DNA from: Xanthomonas hortorum pv. pelargonii
Lineage (GTDB): Bacteria > Pseudomonadota > Gammaproteobacteria > Xanthomonadales > Xanthomonadaceae
DNA: 64,000 bases
NCBI RefSeq assembly: GCF_024499015.1
Contig: NZ_CP098604.1
Span: 2,170,001-2,234,000, forward strand
Direction: 5' to 3'
The translations under genes and the position numbers were made by a program. Below, piece by piece: positions 27,620-36,400 of this stretch. The notes under the pieces were generated by a model. It did no database searches. It had not been told where the DNA came from and saw nothing but the letters and a program-made list of their open reading frames with translations. How positions within the stretch are numbered: the stretch's first letter is position 1; each line of letters starts with the position of its first letter.

Positions 27620-29856
27620 CAGCTGGACAGATGCTCGATGGCGGCGACGCTGCCGAGGCGGTCGCCGAGCTTCTTCAGCAACGCGAGCCGATTGGCGCGC
27701 AGCTGCGCGTCTTCGGCATTGACCATTACTCCATCGAAGAACGCATCGACCTGCGGGCGCAGGCGCGCCAGACGCGCGAGCACCGCAACATAGTCGTGGC
27801 GGTGCAGCGCATCGCCGGTGTCGCCGATGGCCGCTTCCACTGCTTCGGCCAGCGCTTCTTCGGCGGGTTCGCGCAGCAGGCTGGTGTCGATATCGCCGGG
27901 AATCTCGCCCTCGACCTTGCGCAGGACATTGCGGATGCGCTTGTTGGCCGCGGCCAGCGCTTCGGCTTCGGGCAGCGTGGCGAAGATGCCGATCGCATCG
28001 ATGCGGCGGTCGAAGTCGTAGAGGGAACCGTGGGTCGCGCCCAGGTGCGCTCCTACGCCGAGCGCTGTAGGAGCGCCCTCGGGCGCGACCGAGAACAATG
28101 CGGCGACTGCATTGAAATGCGTGGCAGGTACGCCTTTGTCTGCGTAGTAGCCGCGCAGGCGGTCTAGGATGAAGTCAAAAATTTCTGCTGCAGTCTCCTC
28201 TACATTTGGCACCCATAGTCCGCCGCTCTGACGCTGTGCGACATTGACGCCTTGGGTCTTGGCGGCTTCAGCCGCTGTTTGTTGTTTACTAGCTTGCGAC
28301 GAGGCCAAAGCGGAACTAACCAAACCCACTGCTTTCTTGATCAAATCAAGTAGTGATAAGTCAAACCCCGACTCAATCACCGTCCGCGCCAACCCCAACG
28401 CATTACGCCGCAACGCAAACGGATCCTTGTTGCCGGTCGGCTTCAACCCGGCCGCAAAGCCACCGGCCAACGTATCCAGACGCTCGGCAATCGCCAACAC
28501 CTTGCCCAACGGCGACAACGCAATATCGTCGCCGGCAAAACGAGGTTGGTACGCTTCATCAATCGCCAGCGAAATCTCGCCAGGCTCGCCAGCAGCCTTG
28601 GCGTAATGCCGCCCGGCAATGCCCTGCAATTCGGGGAATTCGTTGACCATGCGCGATTGCAGATCGTTCTTGGCCAATTCCGCAGCGCGACGCGCCTGCA
28701 CCGGATCGGCACCCACTTGCGGAGCAATAATTTCGGCCAACGCAGCCACACGCGCCACCTTGTCGGCCACCGTGCCCAGCTTGGCCTGATACGTGACGCT
28801 GGCCAGGCCCGCCCCCATCGCCTGCAGCCCCTGCTTGAGGTCTTCGTCGAAGAAGAACTTGGCATCGGCAAAACGCGGACGGATCACCCGCTCGTAGCCC
28901 TTGGCGACTTCGGCCACATCCTTCGAGACGATATTGGCGATGCCGATGAACTGCTCGGTCAACTTGCCGCCGGCATCCAACACCGGGAAGAACTTCTGGT
29001 TGATCTCCATGGTTTCGATCAGCGCTTCCTGCGGCACCGCCAGAAAATCGCGCTCGAAGCTGCACAGCACCGCCGACGGCCACTCGACCAGGTTGACCAC
29101 CTGCTGCAGATTGTCCTCGCTGATGCGCGCACTGCCGCCGGCCTGCTTTGCGGCCGCTTCGACTTCCTCCACGATGCGCGCACGGCGTGCGTCCGCATCC
29201 ACCAGCACGTGCGCGGCGCGCAGCGCTTCGACGTAATCGCCCGGTGCGGCAAGCGAGACTTCGCCCTGATGCATGAAGCGGTGCCCGCGGGTGATGCGAT
29301 CGCCACGCACGCCCAGCAACTCGGCCGGGATCACCGCATCGCCGAACAGCAACACCAGCCACTGCACCGGCCGCGCGAACGCGTATTCGTGCGCGCCCCA
29401 GCGCATCGGCTTGGGGATCGGCATCGCGGCGATGGCTTCGCGCAGGATCTCCGGCAACAAATCGGCGGTGCGCGCGCCCGGCGTCACCGCGCGATGCACG
29501 AAGCGCTCGCCCTTGGCATCGCTGGTGCGCTCCAGCGCGGTCCAGTCGATCCCGGCCTTGGCCGCAAACCCGGCCAGCGCCTTGGTCGGCTTGCCCTCGG
29601 CATCCAGCGCGATGTTGAGATACGGGCCCAGCACTTCGGAACGCTGTTCGGGTTGCTCGGTGGCCACGCCCGGCAGCAGCACCGCCAGACGGCGCGGTGT
29701 GGACAGCGGCTTGGCATCGCCGCGCGTGACCGCGACGCCGCGCTTTTCCAGACCGTGCAGCACGCCATCGAAGAAAGCCTGCGCCAGACCCGGCAGCGCC
29801 TTGACCGGCAGCTCTTCGGTGCCCAGTTCGATCAGCAGGGGAAGTTGTTCGCTCAT
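27619..29856 (-). CDS. glyS: Glycyl-tRNA synthetase beta subunit
   Basis: The protein has 745 residues from ATG 29856, which is longer than E. coli GlyS (689). It opens [18 protein letters not shown] and shows the conserved blocks MPKPMRW-like [41 protein letters not shown] and [15 protein letters not shown], plus the C-terminal anticodon-binding region [20 protein letters not shown]. With GlyQ it charges tRNA-Gly. Two segments look inserted in frame: ~19 residues ([20 protein letters not shown]) encoded by a palindromic repeat at 28033-28090, and a ~40-residue Ala/Gln/Ser-rich stretch from A/T-richer DNA around 28190-28320. The frame stays open, so the gene is probably functional. Confidence 0.95.
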   Translation of the reverse strand: MSEQLPLLIELGTEELPVKALPGLAQAFFDGVLHGLEKRGVAVTRGDAKPLSTPRRLAVLLPGVATEQPEQRSEVLGPYLNIALDAEGKPTKALAGFAAKAGIDWTALERTSDAKGERFVHRAVTPGARTADLLPEILREAIAAMPIPKPMRWGAHEYAFARPVQWLVLLFGDAVIPAELLGVRGDRITRGHRFMHQGEVSLAAPGDYVEALRAAHVLVDADARRARIVEEVEAAAKQAGGSARISEDNLQQVVNLVEWPSAVLCSFERDFLAVPQEALIETMEINQKFFPVLDAGGKLTEQFIGIANIVSKDVAEVAKGYERVIRPRFADAKFFFDEDLKQGLQAMGAGLASVTYQAKLGTVADKVARVAALAEIIAPQVGADPVQARRAAELAKNDLQSRMVNEFPELQGIAGRHYAKAAGEPGEISLAIDEAYQPRFAGDDIALSPLGKVLAIAERLDTLAGGFAAGLKPTGNKDPFALRRNALGLARTVIESGFDLSLLDLIKKAVGLVSSALASSQASKQQTAAEAAKTQGVNVAQRQSGGLWVPNVEETAAEIFDFILDRLRGYYADKGVPATHFNAVAALFSVAPEGAPTALGVGAHLGATHGSLYDFDRRIDAIGIFATLPEAEALAAANKRIRNVLRKVEGEIPGDIDTSLLREPAEEALAEAVEAAIGDTGDALHRHDYVAVLARLARLRPQVDAFFDGVMVNAEDAQLRANRLALLKKLGDRLGSVAAIEHLSS
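28033..28090. repeat. REP-like palindrome (GTAGGAGCGC family) inside glyS
   Basis: The arms GGTCGCGCCCAGGTGCGCTC... and ...GAGCGCCCTCGGGCGCGACC, each ending in the CTCCTAC/GTAGGAG family core, flank a 10-base loop. The 58-bp unit lies within the coding sequence of glyS and is read in frame as about 19 residues. It belongs to the same family as the repeats at 4233, 42763 and 42991. Confidence 0.85.
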
Positions 29857-29878
29857 AAGACGTGGACCTTTACGTGTT

Positions 29879-30010
29879 CCCTTCTCCCGTCGGGAGAAGG
29901 TGCCTCGAAGAGGCGGATGAGGATACGGGCGAAGCTCTGTGGAGTTTGGGTGCACGAGGGCTACGCCTCCGTACCCTCACCCCAACCCCTCTCCCGGTGG
30001 GAGAGGGGCT
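29879..30010. repeat. 132-bp inverted-repeat element (CCCTTCTCCC family), copy B1
   Basis: It has the same architecture as the element at 13001-13130: CCCTTCTCCC...GGGAGAAGG, a GCCTCGAAGAGGC hairpin, a GAGGATACG arm, and a closing CCTCTCCCGGTGGGAGAGG hairpin. It is the first of two tandem copies that fill the glyQ-glyS gap. Confidence 0.85.
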
Positions 30011-30017
30011 TGCTGGT

Positions 30018-30148
30018 CCCTTCTCCCGCCGGGAGAAGGTGCCCCGAAGGGGCGGATGAGGGTACGGGCGAAGCTCTGTGGAGTTTGGATGCACGAGGGC
30101 TACGCCCTCGTACCCTCACCCCAACCCATCTCCCGGGGGAGAGGGGCT
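30018..30148. repeat. 131-bp inverted-repeat element (CCCTTCTCCC family), copy B2
   Basis: This tandem copy of the previous element is separated by 7 bases and reaches to 3 bases from the glyQ stop codon (30152). The middle (GGGCGAAGCTCTGTGGAGTTTGG) is almost identical in the two copies, so the pair probably arose by duplication. Transcripts running from glyQ into glyS must cross both. Confidence 0.85.
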
Positions 30149-30151
30149 CGG

Positions 30152-31060
30152 TTACTTCTTTACCCCGGGGAAGCCCAGCTTCTCGCGTTGTGCGTAATAC
30201 GCCTGCGCCACGCCTTGCGACAATGTGCGCACGCGCAGGATGTAGCGCTGGCGTTCGGTCACGCTGATCGCGCGGCGCGCGTCCAGCAGATTGAACGCGT
30301 GGCTGGCCTTGGTCACCTGCTCATACGCAGGCAGCGGCAAGCCGACTTCGATCAACTGCTTGGCCTCGGCTTCGCAGGCATCGAAGCGGTGGAACAGCTC
30401 TTCCACATTGGCATGCTCGAAGTTGTAGGCGCTCTGCTCCACTTCGTTCTGGTGATACACATCGCCGTAGCTCACCGGGGTGCCGTCTGGGCCGTAGGTC
30501 CACACCAGGTCGTAGACGTTGTCGCAGCTCTGCAGGTACATGCACAGCCGTTCCAGCCCATAGGTGATCTCGCCCAACACCGGCTTGCACTCGAGCCCGC
30601 CAGCCTGCTGGAAGTAGGTGAACTGGGTCACTTCCATGCCATTGAGCCAGACTTCCCAGCCCAGGCCCCAGGCGCCGAGGGTCGGCGATTCCCAGTTGTC
30701 TTCGACAAAGCGCAGATCGTGCACCAGCGGGTCGATGCCCAGCGCCTGCAACGAGCCCAGATACAGATCCTGGATGTTGTCCGGGTTGGGCTTCATCGCC
30801 ACCTGGTACTGGTAGTAGCGCTGCAGGCGATTGGGGTTTTCGCCGTAGCGGCCGTCGGTGGGACGACGCGAAGGCTGCACGTAGGCGGCATTCCACGGCT
30901 CCGGCCCCAGCGCGCGCAGGAAGGTGGCCGGATGGAACGTGCCCGCGCCCACTTCCAGGTCCAGCGGCTGGATCAGCACGCAGCCTTGCTCGGCCCAGTA
31001 CTGGTTGAGGGTCTGGATCAGGCCCTGAAAAGTGATTGGAACGCGCCGGGAATCGGACAT
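30152..31060 (-). CDS. glyQ: Glycyl-tRNA synthetase alpha subunit
   Basis: The 302-residue protein (E. coli 303) starts [18 protein letters not shown], followed by the class II signature regions [60 protein letters not shown] and [19 protein letters not shown]. It carries the catalytic site for glycine activation and pairs with GlyS in an alpha2beta2 enzyme. The start at 31060 is certain by homology, although the frame continues to 33061. A TATACT hexamer on this strand (31096-31091) is a possible -10 in the 90-base gap shared with the divergent ATPase gene. Confidence 0.97.
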   Translation of the reverse strand: MSDSRRVPITFQGLIQTLNQYWAEQGCVLIQPLDLEVGAGTFHPATFLRALGPEPWNAAYVQPSRRPTDGRYGENPNRLQRYYQYQVAMKPNPDNIQDLYLGSLQALGIDPLVHDLRFVEDNWESPTLGAWGLGWEVWLNGMEVTQFTYFQQAGGLECKPVLGEITYGLERLCMYLQSCDNVYDLVWTYGPDGTPVSYGDVYHQNEVEQSAYNFEHANVEELFHRFDACEAEAKQLIEVGLPLPAYEQVTKASHAFNLLDARRAISVTERQRYILRVRTLSQGVAQAYYAQREKLGFPGVKK

Positions 31061-31150
31061 GCAGCAAGGGCCGTGCGGAAGGGGTGCGCTAGTATACCGG
31101 CCGACCCGCAGCGCTTTGCCGCGGAGCACCGCGGCAGGGGAACATCGAGC

Positions 31151-32965
31151 ATGGAACAGCGGCGTACGGCCGATCCTGAAGGCGCAGTGGCACTGCTGCC
31201 GCGCGGCCGGCTGATGTTCGACCCGGTCGCTGCCGCGTTGCTTGCCGATGGCATGGTGGTACCGCACGAACACGAGCGCGTGCAGTTCTCCGCCGCCGGC
31301 GTACGCAACGCCAGCGAAGTGCACCCGCTGGTGCTGCTGGCCAACCTCAAATTGCATGCTGCGCAACCGCCGGCCGGCGAGCTCGGCCTGGAACGGCTGA
31401 CCGAATGGCTGGCCACCCGCACCGGCCTGCGTTATCTGCGTATCGACCCCACCCGCATCGATGTAGCCGCCGTCACCGGCGTGGTGTCGCATGCCTACGC
31501 ACGCCGCCACCGCATCCTGCCGCTGGCACTGGACGCCGAGCGCGTGCTGATCGCCACCAGCGAACCGCTGGCGCTGGAATGGCTGGCCGACGTGCAGCAT
31601 CTGAGCCGGCGTCGGATCGAGCTGGCGCTGATCAACCCGCTGGACCTGCATCGCTACACGATGGAGTTCTTCGGCGTCACCCAGTCGGTGCGCGGCGCAC
31701 GCGGCGATGTGCGCAGCGCCGAACCGGGCGCCGGCCTGCCCAGTTTCGAGCAATTGGTGGAACTGGGCCGCGCCGGCGACGTCAATGCCGACGACCACCA
31801 CATCGTGCATATCGTCGACTGGCTGCTGCAATACGCCTACGAGCAGCGGGCAAGCGACATCCATTTGGAGCCGCGCCGCGAGGCCGGGCGCATGCGCTTT
31901 CGCATCGATGGCGTGCTGCACAAGGTGCTGGAAGTGCCGCCGTCGGTGATGACCGCGGTGGTCAGCCGCATCAAGGTGCTCGGCCGCATGGACCTGGCCG
32001 AACGCCGCCGCCCGCAGGACGGCCGCATCAAGACCCGTTCGCCGGGCGGGCGCGAGGTGGAAATGCGCCTGTCCACGATGCCCACCGCATTCGGCGAAAA
32101 ATGCGTGATGCGTATCTTCGACCCGGATTCGGCGTTCAAGAGCATCGAGCAACTCGGCTTCAGCCCCGAAGAGGCCGCCGGCTGGAGCGCGCTGGTCGAG
32201 CGCCCGCACGGCATCGTGCTGGTCACCGGCCCCACCGGCTCGGGCAAGACCACCACGCTGTATTCCACGCTCAAGCGCCTGGCCACGCCGGATGTGAACG
32301 TGTGCAGCGTGGAAGACCCGATCGAAATGATCGCGCCGGAATTCAACCAGATGCAGGTCCAGCAGAACATCGATCTGGATTTCGCCAGCGGTGTGCGCAC
32401 GTTGCTGCGGCAGGACCCGGACATCATCATGATCGGCGAAATCCGCGACCTGGAAACCGCGCAGATGGCGGTGCAGGCCTCGCTCACCGGGCATCTGGTG
32501 CTGTCCACGTTGCACACCAACGACGCCGCCTCGGCGATCACCCGTTTGCTGGATCTGGGCGTGCCGCATTACCTGGTGGCGTCCACGCTCAACGGCGTGC
32601 TGGCGCAACGCCTGGTGCGCACCTTGTGCGTGCACTGCAAGCGCCCGCACACGCTCAGCGACGACGACTGGGCGGCGATCCGCGAGCCGGGCGAAGCGCT
32701 GCCGGACACGCTCAACGTGCACGCCCCGGTCGGCTGCCTGGAATGCCGCCGCACCGGCTATCTGGGCCGCGTGGGCTTGTACGAACTGCTGCCGGTCACC
32801 CCGCGCCTGCGCAGCCTGATCCGCGCCGACACCGACCTGGCCAGCTTCAGCCACGCCGCCCGCGGCGAGGGATTGCGCACGCTGCGGCGGACGGGCCTGG
32901 AGAAGGTCGCTGCCGGGCTGACCACCATTGAAGAAGTGCTGTCGGTGCTGCCGCCGCGCGAATAA
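31151..32965 (+). CDS. Orphan GspE/PilB-type secretion or pilus ATPase
   Basis: The protein has 604 residues. The N-terminal part (to ~200) is an MshEN/T2SSE_N-like domain ([36 protein letters not shown]). The C-terminal motor has Walker [11 protein letters not shown] (from residue 360), an Asp box, Walker [17 protein letters not shown], a His box ([15 protein letters not shown]), and a tetracysteine zinc site: C493/C496 and C529/C532. It is a hexameric ATPase for type II secretion or type IV pilus-like machines. No other secretion or pilus gene is nearby, so it may be a second, unlinked motor. AGGGGAA precedes the ATG at 31151; the frame reaches back to 29939 across glyQ, which is spurious. 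Confidence 0.88.
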   Translation: MEQRRTADPEGAVALLPRGRLMFDPVAAALLADGMVVPHEHERVQFSAAGVRNASEVHPLVLLANLKLHAAQPPAGELGLERLTEWLATRTGLRYLRIDPTRIDVAAVTGVVSHAYARRHRILPLALDAERVLIATSEPLALEWLADVQHLSRRRIELALINPLDLHRYTMEFFGVTQSVRGARGDVRSAEPGAGLPSFEQLVELGRAGDVNADDHHIVHIVDWLLQYAYEQRASDIHLEPRREAGRMRFRIDGVLHKVLEVPPSVMTAVVSRIKVLGRMDLAERRRPQDGRIKTRSPGGREVEMRLSTMPTAFGEKCVMRIFDPDSAFKSIEQLGFSPEEAAGWSALVERPHGIVLVTGPTGSGKTTTLYSTLKRLATPDVNVCSVEDPIEMIAPEFNQMQVQQNIDLDFASGVRTLLRQDPDIIMIGEIRDLETAQMAVQASLTGHLVLSTLHTNDAASAITRLLDLGVPHYLVASTLNGVLAQRLVRTLCVHCKRPHTLSDDDWAAIREPGEALPDTLNVHAPVGCLECRRTGYLGRVGLYELLPVTPRLRSLIRADTDLASFSHAARGEGLRTLRRTGLEKVAAGLTTIEEVLSVLPPRE

Positions 32966-33433
32966 GCGAGTCCTCCGTCCTGATGAGCACGCCGCTTGCG
33001 CGTTTTGCGGCCGGCACGGGCGTGCATGATCCGTGGGGAGACCCTCGACGCCGCAAGGCATTGAGGGCGGGCAGGGTTTGGTGAAAAATTCTCTGGCTGA
33101 CAGGCAGACCGGTCCCTGCCGATCCCGCGTTTTCGCTCAGGCACTCCAGTCGCTCGTCTCGTCGCCATCCAGTGAAGCGTTCCACCAGCGCGTGGTCGAT
33201 GAGCATGCACGCCGAGACGCATCCGGTTCCCACGCCGTTCTCGGACGCCAAGCGGTCGGTCACCTTGACGGCGATCGACTCACTCGCCGCCCACTGCAAG
33301 CCCTTCTCGCCCTGATGTTCCAGCACAAGCAGAACTCGGCGCTCATGCATTTGCGGTGGATACGTCGTCTGTCGCGCAGCTCGATCTTCTGAAGAGTCGC
33401 AGTTCCCCGAATTTCCGGACGGTTGCTTGGACC
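32966..33433 (-). other. Intergenic stretch downstream of xopAD, possible transposase remnant
   Basis: There is no intact gene in these ~470 bases. On the minus strand, around 33100-33260, a short reading frame contains [21 protein letters not shown], which loosely resembles the NAFVERFNGxFRxECL region near the catalytic Glu of IS3-family transposases. No terminal repeats or flanking duplications are seen, so this is only a suggestion of a decayed insertion sequence. Confidence 0.25.
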
Positions 33434-36400
33434 TCATGCGCGATCACCCAGACTCTCGACGCCAGCGGGCTTGCTCACGTTAGTCGTCATCTCGTGCATC
33501 GCCTTTGTGTGGTCTGCGATCTCCTGCGTCAGTTTTGCCTGCCTATCGGGGTCGGGCTGCGGTTTGTGCTTCTCCCTGTCAAGTTTGGTCTGTGCCAACT
33601 GCATCCGCTTGTACAGCAGGTGCGTTTGCGCCTTGGCTTTCAAGCTGTCGGCAGTGTGAAACTGCACTTCAAACGCATAGCCCTCGGCATCGGCAAAGCG
33701 GGCATTGATGCCCCTGTAGGTACCTTCTCCTGAGACAAAGTAGTTTTTCAGCGTCACGCACGTCATCCCGTGCCGATGCAGCGCGTCATTTGCAGCCAGT
33801 ACCTTCGCCACGAAATCTTCGGAAGGCAACTCAAGCGCATAACGCAGCGCATCGCCCACGCTCTGACCGGCCTGTGCACCCGTCATGCCGGCTCGCCTAT
33901 GGCGCCGAATCTTGTCCTTGATCGATGCGACCGATTTCTGGAACGGCGCGTGTTGCTCCTGCTCGATCCGGTCGGCTGCAGCGTCGTAGCGCACGTTCCC
34001 CCAAAGCAGCAGGCCCAAGTCGTCGGCCAGCTTGCTGAACACCGGCGTCAGCGCCTCTTGCTTGCCTGCGGCGATGTCGAACACGGTGTCTGCAGGCGAG
34101 GCGTTTGCACTTGCGGGATTCTGCTTGGAGTCGAGCGTCGTAGTTGTGCTTGCCAAAGCCGGGACGGTCTCTTCCTGCCAGTCGTAGATCTCCTCGCACC
34201 CCGGCGGCAACGCCACGCGATTGAATTCCTCTATCGCAGGCGCCTGCAGCTTGCGCTGCTCGGCCCGCGAGGCGCCGCCAAGCGCCAACGCATGTGCGCG
34301 CTTGTAGAGATCGTGGAATTGCTCCTTGAGATCAAAGGTCTTCGGCGTGTGGAACTGGATCTCCCAGAGCGCCCCTTCAGGGCTGCGCAGCGTGACATTG
34401 ATGGCCTTGAAGGGTGACCGGTACTGGGTGAATTGATTGTTCAGCTTGACGCGTACATGGCCTTCATCGTCCAGTGCGGCCAGCACAGCGCGCAGGCCGG
34501 CGGTAAAGCCCTGCGGTTTTAGGACCATGCTGTAGCGCAGCGCATCATTGACGCCGGCCGCCGCTTCTTGCAGCGTCTGCGTTTTCAACGCCACCCGCTG
34601 CCTGAGCTTTTCCTCCAACGAGCCGAGCGACTTCAGTTGATGCTGCGTTCCGGCCAGTTGTCCATCATGGCGCTCGGCAATGCGCCGCAGCATGTCGGTG
34701 ACCTGGGGTTCCATCTGGCGCGCACGCGTCTCCAAGGCCTGCGCCTCAAACGCAATGTCCTTTGGCTGCACGGCGCGCAGACGCGCGGCCGGGGGCTGCG
34801 GCGGGTCGATCAGGCGTGCCTGCTGGAGCGCGTGAAGCGCGTCCTCCATGACGCCAGCCGCCATGGACGGCATGCGTTGCAGAAGTGCCTTTGTCTGTTC
34901 AGGATCGAAGCGCCCCTCCTGCATCGCCCGGGCGGTCGCCTTGCTGTACGGCACGATGCGTACCCGCTCGTCGAACCCCCGCTCGGAGCGTTCGCACACC
35001 GCCACGATCTTGCCGAACAGCGCCGTGCCGGTGTCAGACTTCAGTGCATCGGTGCCGACCTTGATCGCGATGGTGAAAAGGTTGCGCATGGTCAGTTCCG
35101 GCTCGCCGGGGATGAACCCTGGTTGCCCGTCCGGGAACTGCGCGTGCGACAACCGGCACACCGGGTAGTTGTCCAGGATGGCGTGGATGCGTGCTTCGAC
35201 GCCGGACGCGGCCTCGTAGGCCTTGGCCAGGTCGGGAAACGTCTCCGCCAGGGCCTCGGGCAAAGCCGGCGCGTCGCTGCTGGCGGCCGCACCAGCCTCA
35301 AGGCCAAGCAGTTGCGCGTGCAGCAACTCGGCCGCTTCGCGCGCCTCGGGCAGGTGGGCGCGCTCAATCGCGTCGCGCGCCTGGGCACGGAGGTCCGCCA
35401 ATACCTGAGGATCGCGGGCCTCCCCTTCGAGCACCTGGCGCAAACCGTTGCGCAAGCCGCGCTCGATGCCGTCGTAGGTGCCGAACATCATGTTGCGCGC
35501 TATCGCTTCGCGCAGGTCGTCCGGTTGCGCCATGAAGCGCGCCGCCAGGGTGGCGGCCGCAGACGTGATGTGCTGACCGCGCTTGAGGGACATGATCTCC
35601 GACAGCCGCCCGGGCTGGTAGTGGCCGCTGACGGGGTCGATGGCCGGCGTGGCCGTCTTCGGCGGCTTGAAGGACTGTTGCCGACCGCGTCTGGCCTCGC
35701 GATCAACCATCACACGCGAAATCAGCGCGGCCAGTTTGGGGTAGCCTGCGTAAACGAACGCGTCGTCCCCGTCGGTGTCCATGTTGCGTTTGCGCAATTC
35801 GGCAATCGGCAGTGCGCCCAGGCGCCCAGGCTCCACAATGTCCTTGAGTCGCAGGCTGCCGGTGCTGAGGATGTCGCGCGGCAAGGCGCTGCGGTCACGG
35901 CCGTTCGTCCAGCGCGACAGCGTCTTCAGATCTTCCTTGGAGCAGACCAGGTCCCTGTCGGCAAAATCGACCGGCCAATTCTTCTCCGGCACGACGATCA
36001 GCATGCCCTTGCTGTGCAGCATCTGGAGATCGACGCCGGAGCGATCGTCGAACCCGGTGTAGCTGTATTGGATGCCGAAGGACTGCGAGAGGAACTCGGC
36101 CGTGGTGTCGCCCTTGGCCACGGTCGCGATGCGTTCCTCCGGCACCGGCAGCAGATTCTCCTTGTCGTAGGGTGGCTTGCCGAGCAGCAACGGGCCGCCT
36201 GCGACGTCGAAGGCCTGGCTGCGCTGCCGCGGCAGATGCACGTTGTCGTCGGCAGAAGGCACCGCCCGGACCCGCTGGCCCTGGTATCCGCCGCCGATGG
36301 CAAGCCTGTACAACGCCAGTGGTTCACTCCCTTCGGGCTGGAGCGTCTTGAGCTGGTGCTGCATCGCCTGGTGCGCCTCTTCCAGCGCCGCCTCGTCGCG

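Noticed and set aside
29939..31150. N-terminal extension of the GspE-type ATPase back to 29939
   Set aside because: The extension runs antisense through glyQ and repeat DNA; homology and the ribosome-binding site place the start at 31151.
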